Source: Crithidia sp. LVH-60A
Lineage: Eukaryota; Euglenozoa; Kinetoplastea; Trypanosomatida; Trypanosomatidae
Length of the DNA stretch: 64,000 bases
Direction of reading: 5' to 3'
Assembly: GCA_030078075.1 (NCBI GenBank)
Contig: CP119643.1
Location: 826,501 to 890,500, forward strand
Part shown: one piece after another, positions 20,648-32,670 of the stretch
How positions within the stretch are numbered: position 1 is the stretch's first letter
Layout: every line of letters starts with the position of its first letter
Notes under the pieces: generated by a model
Database searches by the model: none
What the model was told of the DNA's origin: nothing
Seen by the model: only the letters and a program-made list of their open reading frames with translations
Position numbers and translations under genes: made by a program

Positions 20648-21977
20648 CTACGCCGTCTTCGGCTTGCTTGCTTTCTCCGACGCATGCTGGAAGACGTGCA
20701 GCGGAAAGTCGACGAGGAAGCTGCCCTTCTCGTGCCACGCATCGATCGGGTTCGGCAGGTAGGCGAGGTGGCCGCCGACCGGGGTATCCACGTAGACCAC
20801 GTTTGGGTGCTTATCCACCATCGCCTGCCACTCCTCGTCGGAGTGTGAGACGCCGGTAATGGGGTCCTGCCGCGAGGCGACGCAGACGACCGGCACCGAG
20901 GCGTCCGTCCTCTCCAGCCACTTGAAGCCGGCGGCGTCCTTGTAGTAGCCCGCCGCCCCCTCCTCGTAGCCGAAGTGCGGCGCGACGAGGTGCTTGTTGA
21001 AGTCGTTTGCGGTTTTCATCTGCATCATGCGCGCTCTCAGCTCCGCCTTGTCCTTGAAAGGGGGGATGCCTGGGATGCCCTTCGCGATCAGGTCGGCGTG
21101 CTTCAGCGCGTACTTCTGCATCGACTCGATCATCGGGCGTTGGAAGTAGAAGGGGGCGTGCTGGATCATCTCGTGGTGGACGAACATGTTGTACGGCGCG
21201 TTCATGCTCACCACCGCCTTCACCGGGAAGCCACCTGGGTAGCAGCTTGGGTCCTCCTTGAAAGCATCGAACTCCTCGGTCAGCGTCTTGACGAGCGTCG
21301 TGCCACCGGCGCTGTAGCCAAGCAAGAAAGACCGGCAAGTCTTCACCGAAGCGGCTCCGCAGCTGTGCGCTGTTGAAGCGCTCCCGCAGCGCCGTCCGGG
21401 CATCCTGGGTGAAGGTGATGCAGGTGAGGCGGGGCTGTGTCAGCGGGGCACTGCCCATGCCGCGTGGACTGAGCACGCAGACCTGGAAGCCCTGCCGCGT
21501 CGCACTGCGCACCAGACGCTGCACAAAGGGCGTCTGGGAGTAGTTGCCCACGCCGGGGATGATCAAGATAACGCCCCTCACCGGCACCCCCTTCGCCACG
21601 GCGAGCCAGTCGAGGCAGATCGGATTGCCGTCGAAGCCGTCGATCAGCTCGCGCTCGTAGTGGATGCGGTGGCCCCAGTACATGTTGCCGATAAGGGTTT
21701 GGACGTCTCCGCTGTAAAGGGGGCCGCGGTAGAGCATGTCGTAGGTCATGCCCAGCTGGCGCAGCAGGCGGTCCGAGGCCGCCGGGTCTTTCTGGGACGC
21801 AATGACGGTAATGTGGCGTTCCTTGGCGCGGCTGTAGGTGTAGGGCCGGCGTCCGGTGAGCCACTCCCAGACCGTCACGGGCAGCTTCACGAGCAGGGCG
21901 TGCAGCCACCGCGGGAGGACGTAGACGAAGACATGGACGAAGGTGTGGAGGAGAAAGAGCTTCACCTTTTCCAGCAT
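20648..21977 (-). CDS. Alpha/beta hydrolase of the YheT/ABHD1-3 (EMB8) family, copy 1 (one frameshift)
   Basis: From the ATG at 21975-21977 the frame runs to about 21,318, where removing one T joins PVFLA to GYSAGG; the repaired protein has 442 residues. An N-terminal hydrophobic segment (about 5-30) is a probable membrane anchor. The hydrolase core has LIIPGVGNYSQ (oxyanion strand), SPRGMGSAPLT, the nucleophile elbow GYSAGG (Ser222), the acid in RQDPITG and the histidine in GGHLAYLPN, so the Ser-Asp-His triad is complete. ABHD1-3 members act on acyl-glycerols or phospholipids at membranes; the substrate here is unknown. A paralogue lies directly upstream. Confidence 0.8.
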
Positions 21978-23748
21978 CTTGTATTCTGTTCTCGATGTGA
22001 GTAAAGAGGACTAAAGAGACAGTGAAGAGAAGGGGGAAAAGAGGGATGGCCGACCTGAGGCGTCTTTGATTGTCGCCCAGGATAGGAAGTGGGCGGCCGT
22101 GTGGAGGCGTCGGCAGTCGAGAGGCGATAGCGCAGAGTTGGAAGCGCGTGAGAGGGAATTGAGTAGGCAACAGAGCAGCAACAACTACACACCCATGCCG
22201 CGAGAAACAAGTGGGCAAGGATTACTGTGTGTCTGGAACTACCGACGCGAGCGGCGGCGTCTTCACTGGACAACTAAAAACTAGCCCAGTATATCGGATT
22301 TCAAGCTGTGATTGCGCCGACGCGTGTGCTTGTTTGTGTCTGTGACGGTGTGCTTACCTGACGTAGGAGCTGTGTGCAACAAATATGGATTGTAAGAGTA
22401 TGACGAAGGCAAGAAAAAGAAGATGAAAAGTAGAAAACAAAGTAGACAATTCGTAGTCAATGGGCTGCACCGCTGCAACAGTGTTCCTCAGCAAGACTCC
22501 GCGCTTTTACAAGACAACGACGACGAGCCTCCTGCTCCCTGTTTCCCCTGATGAGTGTTTCTCGTCACCAAAAACGCATTATCGAGTCTTTACGAGACAA
22601 CTTCATTATTGTTTCTCTTTGCAATGTTCAAGCATGTTTGTTTGTTTGTGTGTATGTGTTATTGGTTGTGAAGTGTACTTTTATGCGACATGAGCGTTGC
22701 CGACAGCAGTGGAGCCACACCCCACAACCTCCGCCGAAATTGCCCAGTCACCTTCCCTCCCTCTCTCTTCCTCTGCCATGCGCCTCTCGTTACAGCTACA
22801 TAACGAAATGCGCTGCGGCTTCTCTCCTTTTCTCCAACTTTTTAAGCACGCATCGATGAGCACAGATTCATCGCAAGCGCACGCATTCACCTCTTCTCGT
22901 CACCTCTGCGAAGGAGCATGCTCGCACAAGGGGGAGAAAGAAGAGGTTTGGCTGGGAAAAAATGCCGAAGAAAAGCAGGCAAAAGAAGATCCCAACAAGG
23001 AGAAGGAGGGGCAGAGAGAGGGAGAGAAAAAAAAAAAGGGCAAGAAGAACGAAGCGTTAATACGAGAAGCTTGAGGTACTTCTGCCTTAAGTGAGTAAGC
23101 AATCAGCGAGGTCACACGCCTACGCACACGGGCACGGGTATGAGAGCACCGCGGTAGAGCGACTCATGCGCATATTAGAAAAAAAAAGCGAGATAAAAAA
23201 AGGGGGAAGCAAACAGAGAGGCAAAAAGAGAAAAATAGAAGCCACTTTGACAAATTGCAAGATTCGGAAAAGGCCGCTCACCCTTCATTCCTGTCCGAGA
23301 GAACACTTCGATCCAGCAGAGATTGAGGAAAAGAGAGGACAAAAAGGAGCGCTGATGAAGTCCGAGCAAGAGAGAAAAAAAGGCCCAGTATCGCGAAAGC
23401 TATTTTCAACCCCGGCGTACGTCCCCTCCCGCGAAGTCTGTGTCTGCGCAAATGCGCTTCTATGCATCATGTGCACGCTGGACACACACTGCCTCCCTTC
23501 AATAATTCGGCACTCACCGCGATCAAGAAGGGTTCATAACAGGGATAGGAGAGCAAAAGGGAAGTGCCACGAGAAGGAGAAAACTCGCAGCGGCGCACAC
23601 GGCAGCGGCTGCGTCGCCAGAAAAGAGGGGGAGACAAAAGAAAAAAAACAGGTATCAAAGATACCAATGGGAAAGCAAAAAAAGACACCATTCGCATCAT
23701 CAACTGAGGAGGGGAAGCGATTGCTGCTAGTCTCCTCCGGCTCTCCCT
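21978..23748. other. Spacer between the two hydrolase genes
   Basis: No supported gene in 1.8 kb. Plus-strand A/G-rich stretches at 22930-23060 and 23160-23250 read as long pyrimidine tracts on the transcribed strand. Confidence 0.55.
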
Positions 23749-25100
23749 TTACTGCGGCTTCTTGCCCTGCTGCGAGCCCGCAACGACGTGGTCCAGCGCA
23801 TCCAAAGGGAAAGGTCTGAAGGAAGCTGAAGGGCCTCGACCACTCCTGCAGGGGACTCTGTACGAAACCAAAGTGGCCGCCCGTAGGCACCTCCACGTAC
23901 ACCGCGTTGGGATTCGCATCGACTGCCACCTGCCACGCCGGCTGCGTCACTGCGTAGCCAACGATGGGGTCGTCGCGCGTGTTGAGGCACAGCACCGGCA
24001 CGCCGCGGATCTTCTCCACGTACTGCAGGGCATCGCCGTCCTTGTAATAGGTGAAGCGGTCCGGGTAGCCGAAATGGGCCGCAACAACATGCTCGTCGAT
24101 GTCCACCGGCAGGCGGATGCAACGCATGGCGGCCTCAAAATCGCGGTGAATGAGGGGCATCTTCGCCTTCTCCTCCTCTGTCTTGCCGTTCGAGGCGGAC
24201 TGCAGCGTGCGGCGGTGCTTGCGCAAATACTTGCAGAGAGCCACAAAAATGGGCTTTGCGTAGAGAAGCTTGCCCGCGCGGGTGCGCAGCATGTCCGCGG
24301 ACACCTCCATGTCAACCGGGGCGATCATCGACACCACCGCCTCCACCGGAAAGCCGCCCTTGTACACGTCTGCGTTGCCTGCCGCCGTCTCCTCAGCCAC
24401 ACATTTGATGAGGGTGGAGCCGCCGCAGCTGTAACCCACCGCGAAAAGCGGCAGCGGCTTGCCGAACTCCTGTGCAATCATGTCGCGCTGCAGCCGATGC
24501 CGCAGGGTGTGCCGGATGTCTGCCGTGAAGGTGACGCACGTGATGTTCGGGGTGGTGAGCGGGGCGGAGCCCATGCCGCGTGGGGTGAGGAGGCAGACGT
24601 GGTACCCACGCTGCACCGCACAGCGGGCGAAGCGCTGAATGTAGTTGGACTGTCCGTAGTTACCAAGGCCAGGGATAAGTAGAATGACGCCCTTGGCCGT
24701 CGCCGCTGCGGGCACCTTGAGCCAGTCGAGGCAGATCGGGTTCGTGTCGTCCGCCTTCAGCAGCTCCCGCTCGTAGGTGACGCGGCGGGTCAGCCTGGCG
24801 GCACCGATGATGGTGTGGATGTGACCGCTGTAAAGCGGGCCTCTGTACTGCATCGAGTCCGTCAAACCAAAAAGCGTCTTCGTCTTCTCACCTGCCGCGC
24901 TGTGGGCCTGCGAGGCGACCACGTCGATGTGGCGCTCCCCGCCCGGTGCGTTGTGCGGCGACTTCCACCGTCCCGTCGTCAATAGATGCCCATATTGAAG
25001 TCAGGAACCTCGCGGGGAGGGTGAAGAGGTATCGCGGAAAACGGTAGAAGAAGAGGTCCAGTGTGCAGTGCACGCTGAACAGCACCACACGTTCCAACAT
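23749..25100 (-). CDS. Alpha/beta hydrolase of the YheT/ABHD1-3 family, copy 2 (two frameshifts)
   Basis: The N-terminus MLERVVLFSVHCTLDLFFYR (ATG at 25098-25100) matches copy 1 and is a probable membrane anchor. Dropping one base in the CCC at 24989-24991 joins it to TTGRWKSPH, and dropping one base in the AAA at 23810-23812 gives the end LDALDHVVAGSQQGKKPQ before TAA at 23749-23751; total about 449 residues. Triad motifs are GYSCGG (nucleophile), TRDDPIVG (acid) and GGHFGFV (histidine). PRGMGSAPLT and CLDW are shared with copy 1. Compared with copy 1 there is an extra Lys/Arg/Glu-rich insertion before the acid. Without the second repair the frame would run on into implausible Phe/Ser-rich spacer sequence. 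Confidence 0.78.
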
Positions 25101-26242
25101 TGGGGAAGAGAGAGAGATATGTGTAGAGGAAGGGTGAAAGTTCACAAGGAGAACTTCGGCGTGTGAAGAAACGAGGGCAGCGGCGAAAAAGAGCAACTGT
25201 TGTGGACTCGCTACGACACGCTTCTCTTCCTCTGTCTGGAAGAAAACAGCTTCTTTTCTGATGAAGACCAGAGGCTTTGCCACCACACACAACTTAATCA
25301 ATCTCCGTTGCGCGACAGCAGAAGGATAAAAAAACTGAGGAAGCCTACGGCGGCTGTCCAGCTGTGTGAAGAGAGAGAGGGCAGAAAGCACAGATGGAGA
25401 AGTGAGGGTATGTGTGTACGCTCGAAAGGGGGTAAAAGGAAAGGTGCAGCGAGAAGTGTCGTGAGGCGGATACAATTAAGTGTGCTGCGAGTCGCTTTTC
25501 CTCGCGGCGTGCGGCGGGGCCGTCATGAAGCGCGTGCAACGCAGCAGACTTTCCAAAACCTTTTTTTGTTGTTGTTGGAGCGAAGAAAGAGTGCAAAGAC
25601 ATGTGCAAAGACAGAAGCAAGCCTTCTCGCAGCAGACACAGGCGAGCGCGAGGAGAGATTCTACAACTGTCCACACTAAGCGAAATGACGCAGTGCCTCT
25701 CCATCATGATCATCCATGCGCTTCAAGAAAACTCGTCACATGCCGTTCTCCTCTTTATACGTACGCTCAAACTCCTCTACTTTTCGCGTCTGCGCAGCTG
25801 ATTCGCGGTTACCTGACCCAAGCCATATTACTGCTAACACTTTGTGTGTGCTTTTTCTTTAATGATAGCCTCACTCTGTTTCTCTTTTTCTTTTGATGCT
25901 GAAAGGGGAAGAAGAAGTTGCCCGAATGGATGCAAGACACAAGCGCACAAACGGCTCTCACCGTCGCTGTCACCGCAACTTCCCCACAAAAAGTTTCCAC
26001 TGCGGACCACGCTGGCGCACCGCTTTACCATGTTGGCCCCTAAAGAGAGAGAAAAAAGGAAAGGAACGTCGACGCCATCATTTCGTCTCTCTCTCTCTCT
26101 CTCTCGTTGACAGTGAACGTCGCACAACGCAGCAGTAATTTTGCCGTGATGCGACAAAAAAAAACACAATTTTTTTTCTTTTTTTTTTTTTTCTCCCCCC
26201 CTCCCCCCCCCCTTTTCTCCCCCCACAACGCCGGGCCCCGGC

Positions 26243-26291
<49 letters not shown>

Positions 26292-26305
26292 ACCCCCCCC
26301 CCCCC
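25101..26305. other. Intergenic spacer grading into corrupt sequence
   Basis: The first kilobase holds no supported gene. A CT-dinucleotide run sits at about 26085-26105. From about 26,155 the sequence becomes blocks of A, T, C and G homopolymers (see the separate entry). Confidence 0.6.
26155..26305. other. Homopolymer block sequence, probable assembly artefact
   Basis: Successive runs of A, T, C, T, C and then over 40 A, about 20 C and six G sit side by side. Such an order of long pure runs is not typical of the spacers elsewhere in the window. It directly abuts a coding fragment, which it truncates. Confidence 0.75.
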
Positions 26306-26437
26306 CCCCCGGGGGGAGGAGTACATCTTGTCCGTGTACTCGTTCAAGTCGACAGGGTCGAAGTGACGGAGGAGCAGGAAGGTTAGGACGGAGATGAGTC
26401 CAGCCCACACAGGGGCGAAGGAGTAGGTGAGGAACAT
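26306..26437 (-). CDS. N-terminal fragment of a small membrane protein
   Basis: An ATG at 26435-26437 opens a 44-residue reading with normal codon use between two corrupt homopolymer blocks. The text MFLTYSFAPVWAGLISVLTF is followed by a short Leu/Arg stretch and DPVDLNEYTDKMYSS. A single membrane segment spans about residues 8-24 and is followed by an acidic, hydrophilic part. The C-terminus is lost in the C/G/A runs at 26230-26310. It may be a small organellar inner-membrane protein, but I do not recognise it. The clean composition, contrasting with its flanks, is the main evidence that it is a real gene remnant. Confidence 0.5.
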
Positions 26438-26455
26438 GGCTGCGTACGGCAGAAG

Positions 26456-26473
26456 AAAAAAAAAAAAAAAAAG

Positions 26474-26507
<34 letters not shown>

Positions 26508-26555
26508 CAAAAAAAAAAAAAAAAAGAGGGGGGGGGTAAAAAAAAAAAGGGGGGG

Positions 26556-26597
<42 letters not shown>

Positions 26598-27300
26598 TTG
26601 TGATGTAGTGGCTTTCTGAGGCCTTCTGATTCTTCTTGTTGGTGGTTTTTTTGATAAAGAGGGAAGGGAGGCTTTTTTGTTGTGGGGATTTGGCGAAAAA
26701 AGGGGGGGAGAGTGCAACAGAAAAGGCGGAAGAATTGAAGGACTGTGGCGTGCTCGACTGAACAGTTTTACGAGCAGGGATAGGGAAGGTTAAGGAGATA
26801 GGGTCATAGGAGCTGAGAGGGCAAGATTGAATGCCAGGGCAATATCAATGACGGGAGCGGAAAAAGCAATCACGGTCGTTGTTGACACAGGTATTCGCAC
26901 AACGACAGAAGAGAGAGAGAGGGGAGGAGCAGAGGGGGAAGAAAGGAAAGAAGGGAGGGGGGAGAGGAAAAAAAATAATAAAAAAAAAAAGAAGAAGGTT
27001 TTTTTTTTTTTTTTTTTTTTGTTTTTTTTTCTTGTTGCTTTTTCCACACGTCCTCAAAAAAAAAAAATAAAACCAAAAAAAAAAGAGAAAAAGATACAAA
27101 GGTGACGATGCACAATTCTCATTTTCTGGAAAGAAAGCCCTACTTTAATTAAACTAACATGAATGCCATTTCGGGAGAGAGGAAAAAAACTTTTTTTTTT
27201 TTAAAAAAAAAAAATTTTTTTTTTTTTTTTTCCTCTAACTTAAACTATCATAAGTTCCATTTTGAAAAGGGAAAAAAATTTTTTTTTAAAAAAAATTGTG
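26456..27300. other. Homopolymer-rich region, probable assembly artefact
   Basis: Long A runs at 26456-26600 are interrupted only by G runs. T runs at about 27000-27030 and mixed A/T blocks at 27185-27298 follow. Between them (26,600-26,990) the sequence is purine-rich but of ordinary complexity. No gene is supported. Confidence 0.65.
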
Positions 27301-27451
27301 ACAATGATGCGGTGGTGGTGGTAGTGCAGTCGAAGGATACGTTCAGAGAGCAGCCTCTCGCGGGCAATCAAAGCAACAAAAGCAAAAAAAAAGTATCGAA
27401 CTCCACGTTAAGCACTGCAACTGGGAAGGCGGAAGCCTTACCCGATCACAC

Positions 27452-29381
27452 CTAAAGAAGCATCTGATACGATGTTAGGAACGTGATCTTCCACCGTTCA
27501 CCGGCGTTGCGCTGGCTGGCCTTCTTGTTCAGCTGGTTCCAGGTCAGCGTCGCCGCAAACATCGACGTCGTGCCGGGCTGAAACACCTCCTCCTTCAGCC
27601 ACACCTCCCCAGTCGCCAGCAGCTCGTTCTTACCTCGATAGATGGTGCAGTAGATCGGCTTCCGGCCGGCGCTCTCAATGCCTACCTGCAGGTGCTCGTC
27701 CCACGCGGTAGAGCGGCGCATGTTCAGCAGCTGCCGCCCCGCGTGTGTCCGCAGCGTCTGAAAGCCGTTTGTCAGGACGCAGACCGCGCCGGCAATCGAC
27801 TCGGGCCCCACCAGCTCCTTCACAATCACATCCAGCAGGCCGGCGTACCGCGGCGGTCCGTCGTCGCGGAGGAAACCGCGCTTGTGATGCTGTGAAGGGG
27901 ACGCGTAAAGGCTCTCGTTGCCACGGCCGTCCACGTCGCCACCCTCTCCAGCAGGCGAGGCAGCAGAGAGGCGGGCTTGCTCTAGTGCGGCGGGATCTTG
28001 CCGTGCCGGCAGTGGGGCCGTCGCAGTCGGATGCCGCTGGCGCGTGAAGAGCTGCTCCTCGTACTTCCACTGAATGAAGGTCTCCCGCACCTCGATGGCA
28101 GAAAACGTGGCGACAGGCTTCAAGGGCGGGTCCACGTGCATGGCGGCTTCCACGCTGTCAGCAGGAAAGGCGACGCAGTACTCCAACTCGTCGTTCACGA
28201 CGGCGTTGCCACGGCTTTGCATAAAGGCAATGTCCGCCTGCGGCCACAAGTCGAGCTCGGCACCGCGGCACTTGTTTGACCACAGCTTGCGGTGCACGCC
28301 GATGCACTCGATGCAGACGAAGGCGCCAAAGGGCTGGAGAAGGCACCAGGAGGGAAAAGCGGCGCCGCAGTCCGCACAGGCCTGATTGGCCACGTCGCAC
28401 GAGATGCACGACTCGTACAGCGGGGAGTGTTGCAGGCGAGCTGGAACGGCAGCAGCAGCAGCAGAGGTATCAAGCGCATCATCCGGATCGCCCTGCGGCG
28501 CACACGAGCCCTCTTTCACTTCAGTGTCCTCTCCTAACGTCTCCTCCAGCGCTTCCTCAGAAGCAGAGGCTCTGCGCACGTCCTCCGTCGCCGTCGTGAC
28601 AGCAGCAGCGCCGCCCTCCTCCGCCCGCTGCTTCTGCATGGCGTCATACACACGCAGGACATCGGACAGCTGCAGAACCTCGTGATTCGAGAGCACACTT
28701 TCGTCCGACGACTGCCGTGAGTGCTGTGGCGCGGCGTGGCCAAGGACTTTGGTCTCGAAGTGGTTCGGCACGTTGGGCGTGCCAAAGGAGCCCTTGCCGC
28801 TGCCGTTGGACGAGGCAGCAGCAGCAGCAGCGCCAATACCGCCAAAGGAAGCTCCCTTCCCACAGCTCATCATTGGGGATTCAGGAAACAGAGCGGCGTA
28901 CTCGTGGGAGGCGCGCTGGATTGCCTGGAGGAGCCGCCACTTGAGCATCTTGTCCGTCAAGAGGAGCTGCACGACGTAGCGCGAGCTGGGCAGCAGTGCC
29001 GCTGATGATGCTGCGCCACCACTGCCGTTGCTGTGGCCTGACATGGACTTGGCCGCTGCGGCTTCGCTGTCCGGGGCAAAGACGTAGGCACGGCGGTTGC
29101 CCACAAGATCGACCTTCTCTGCGTAGTCGTAGTCCACAAGGAAGAGCAGCAGCCGCTCACACGCGCCACTGTAGGCTCCGCCGTCAACAACGCGACAGCC
29201 CTCCAGGTACACCTTTCTCCTTGGGGTGCTTCGCCATCGAGTCTTTGGGCTCGACGAAGCAGTAAAGGATGTTGGTGGAGTGGATCTCAATGGTGCGGTG
29301 CACCGGGGAGTGGCCGTGCGTGCCCCATTGCACATCGCACTCTCCGTTTAAGAGAAGTGTCTCTAAGCTCACTTCGTCCAT
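27452..29381 (-). CDS. PH-domain ArfGAP protein (one frameshift)
   Basis: The start is the ATG at 29379-29381 (MDEVSLETLLLNGECDVQWG). Removing one base from the TTT at 29214-29216 joins AKHPKEK to VYLEGCRVVDGG and restores a PH domain at about 15-160, ending in the helix KMLKWRLLQAIQRA. A Ser/Gly/Ala-rich linker leads to an ArfGAP zinc finger at about 330-420: CADCGAAFPSWCL, then CIECIGVHRKLW, with paired CxxC motifs and the HR dipeptide that carries the arginine finger in this family. The last 150 residues (after a low-complexity linker) are unassigned. ArfGAPs stimulate GTP hydrolysis by Arf and regulate coat assembly. The product is about 642 residues and probably acts at Golgi or endosomal membranes. 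Confidence 0.83.
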
Positions 29382-30231
29382 CAGCGGAAACAAGACGGGT
29401 ACAACGATAGAAAATGTGAAGAGCAACGAAAGGGAAAGAAAAAAAAAACGGAAAGCAGGGACGGGAAGAGAAGGGGGGAAAGAAAAACAAAACGGCACGC
29501 GAGTAGAGCGGTGGCTTAAGAAGAGAGTAGGGCGGTCAAGCGCCAAAAATAGAAGAATAAAAAGCGTTTCTTTCAGAGCGGCTCAGGGAAAAAGAAACAC
29601 ACAATGAGTAGTACAACAATAGAAGAAGTGAAAAAAAAAAGAAATAGAGCGAGAGTGAGAAATGAGCACGGGTTTCGCCGTTACGGAACACCGCTCATCG
29701 TACCAGCGATTACACCGAAGAAGAGAAAGAAAAAAGGGAAAGGTTTAAACCTGATAACAACCGAGTAGTCGGTTTCTTTGCTGCGCAGTTTCGCCTGGTG
29801 CCGCTGCCACCTTTAATCCGAGAACCTCTTTATGGTACATATAAGGGAGATTGTGTGGGCGTGTATGTGAGCGAGTGTGATGATGAGGGCATGTAGTCGT
29901 ACACAGCAAGGCGAGGGAACACAAGAGCGTGAGATGGCACCGAGAATCGTCGCGGACAACTGCCGCAAAAGGCAGTCTTTTGTTTTCCTTTTCCTTTTAA
30001 GTTGCACAACTTTGTTCGATGGCATCGGCACGAGGTACAAGTAGCCGTGAGATGTCTGTCCCCTTCATCAAGGTTGAGCACCGTTTTGTCCTCTCTAAAT
30101 CCTCTTGATACTTTCTTTATATTATCTTGTTGTTGCGTGCAACGCCAGACGCAGTGCGCGTCAACTTCAGCAGACCTTGGCAATCCCAACACACATGCAC
30201 AACCGTCCTCCTCAACAGTTTTTTTCCACGG
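29382..30231. other. Intergenic spacer
   Basis: No supported gene. The plus strand is A/G-rich at 29400-29650, giving a pyrimidine tract immediately upstream of the PH-ArfGAP start. Confidence 0.55.
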
Positions 30232-32542
30232 TTACTGCTCTAAGCGCTGCCGCCGAAGCCGCGCACCTTCCTCGGCGTCGCCGTCTTCGCCATCCTTCAG
30301 CACCTCGAGAATGTCATCGCCCATGACGGCGGCCAGCCGGCGCTTCACCTCGTCCACCTCGGCCCGCTTTCGCTGCTCCTGCGCGGCGGCACGCTCGGCT
30401 TGGCGGGCTGCGTAGACGGCGTACGGCACCACGATGGCGTACTGCCCACGCGACACGTCATTCACCACCTCTGAAATCGTCAGCGTGGCGGGCGAGGTGG
30501 TGAGGGCAGACGGGTCCAGCGAGCCAAGGTCGGCCACGGGCAGCAGCAACGGCGTCTGCCGCAGCGCCGCCGAGGCATGAGCTCCCGCGCGGAGCAGGTA
30601 GGCGGGAAAGGTGCGGGAAGGCGTGGCGGACACGGGCACTCCGAGGTCGCCTTCGGAGAACTGCAGCATGGCGACAGCAGTGACAGACGTGCCGGCGGTG
30701 ACAGCGGATGTGCCCTCCGCGTCGCCCATCGCATCGAGAAGAGAGGCATCCCCACCACCACCACCACCGCTGCCGCCTGCTGTGGGGAGGGACGGGGCGG
30801 CGGCACGGCGCAGGTCGGCCTCCCGCTTCGAGGCGACGCCACGCATCGTCGCCCCACTGCCGCCAACGGCCACCATGTAGAGCAGCGCCACGTGCATGCG
30901 CTCTCCCACCACGGCGTACGACTTCCAGCTGTCCCCACCGCTGCCAGGCGCAGCAACACCGACACCACCGCTGGGATTGCTGCTGCCGCTGCCGCTGCCG
31001 GCCATGGTGGAGCTCCCTGTCGTAGTGGAGGTGGCTTCGGAGGGGACGAGGGCGGCGGGGATAAAGACCGGGCCGGCGAAGCCGCAGTTGTTGTCGCCGT
31101 CAGCGACGCAGCGGGCGTGCAGGCCGTCGTCGTCGATCTTCTCCACCCGCACAAGCAGACGCGTGTAGACGCTAAGCCCGGCAGGGTAGGTGCAGATGCG
31201 CTCGGCCGAGGTGCCCTCACCACCACCACCGCCGAGGCCCATCGCCCCGTTCCGCTTTGTCTCTTGAATATGCTGGAAAAGGCGGCTGGCGAGGGCCTTG
31301 GCGGCGCTGCCACTCATCGGCTTCACACCACCACCACCACCGCCGCCGCGCCTCAGCGCACCTGCGAGACTTGCCGGGATAGCGGCCTTGGGGTTCTGCT
31401 GATGGGACGCTGCGGCGTTCGACAGCCCACGAGCTGCAGTGGGTGTCCGCTGACCGCGTGCTGCCGCCGCGGAGGTGCCTTGCAGTTGTCCCTTTGCGCC
31501 GCCAGACCGTCGCGACGAGAAGGCGCCAGCGGTCACCACCCGCAGCAGCTTCGCGCCCACCATCCCCTCCCCCGCAATGCTGAGGCCACCGGCGGCGGAC
31601 AGCTGCACCTGCACCTCGTCCCCGAGCGACACGCTCAGAAAGTTTGTGTGCGTGTTCACCAGCGTCGCGGTGCCGGCCTGCTCGACGGAGGGGTAAGAGT
31701 CCGGCGTCCACGACGCAGTACGTGTTGGACGGCATCGCCACCACGTAGCCCCGCACCACTCGCCCCTCCAGCGGCCGAGCAGAGAGGGCGTGCCGGGCCA
31801 GCATCTTTGGCAGCGCAGCCGCCAACGCCGACGTGGCCATCGTGCCGACGTGGATCGCATGCACGCCGTGGCGCTCCGACAGGGCCAACTGGTGCTGCAG
31901 CAAGAACTCGTTCGCGTCGTGCGCAGAGGCGAGGTGGAGGACGGCGCAGTAGGGGCCGAGACAGCTGTGCCGCAGCGCCGACGACAGCTGCTCAAAGCCC
32001 GACCACAGCGCGCTTTCCTGTTCCGCCGAGACCTTCGTTGCGGCGGGCGTGCCAGCGGCGGCGGCTGCCCCGCGGCTGGTAGTCGCACCGCGGCCGTTCA
32101 GCAAGAAACTCTTCTCCTCGAAGGTAGCCATAGTGGCGGTTGGTGTGGCCTCTGCCGCGGCCGATGTTGCGCCGCTGCTGCTACCACCACCCACACCAGA
32201 CAGCTCGGTGCACTGGAGAGACGGGATAAGCGAGGTGAGACGCGCACACGTCACCACGTCCGCAGAGCTGAGCAGCACGTCGGACCCGACGCAGGGTGAC
32301 GCCGCCTCGCTCTCGATTTGCCACGCGTGGCCCCGCTGCTGCATGTCGCTGCGGAGGCGGTCGGCGCTCGATAGCTTCTGGAACTGGATGCGCACCGTGG
32401 TGGTGTTGTAGTTCGTGTCCTCGTCGTAGCGGAGCCACTCCACGAGGCCGTAGGCGCAGCACGCGCTGAAGAGCTGCACACGCAGCGTGTCATTTTGCAG
32501 CTGCTCCGACGTCACGCTGATGCGGCGAGTGGTGGAGGTCAT
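30232..32542 (-). CDS. Large unrecognised protein (one frameshift)
   Basis: The start is the ATG at 32540-32542 (MTSTTRRISVTSEQLQND). Removing one base from the GGGG at 31690-31693 joins CVVDAGLL to PSVEQAGTATLV, giving about 769 residues. The N-terminal 400 residues have short ordered blocks (RVQLFSACCAYGLVEWLRYD, SCLGPYCAVLHLASAHDA). The middle is rich in Gly/Ala/Ser with several glycine runs. The C-terminus is a basic/acidic helix (AERAAAQEQRKRAEVDEVKR) ending in a charged tail. I recognise no domain. Intermingled folded and glycine-rich segments could suit an RNA- or organelle-associated scaffold, but this is speculation. Confidence 0.65.
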
Positions 32543-32633
32543 ATCGACGGCCAACGTCTATTAAATAATAATTATAAAAGTTTGTGAGCGCTCTCCACCA
32601 ACAACAGAGGCGGGGCAGCACGTTGAAGCACTT

Positions 32634-32670
<37 letters not shown>

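Noticed and set aside
26155-26600. Poly-A retroposon tail
   Set aside because: Runs of C and G alternate with A and T, no target-site duplication or retroposon body is seen next to it.
30577-32082. 501-codon plus-strand frame
   Set aside because: Antisense to the large unrecognised gene; Arg/Ala/His-rich nonsense composition and wrong strand for the unit.
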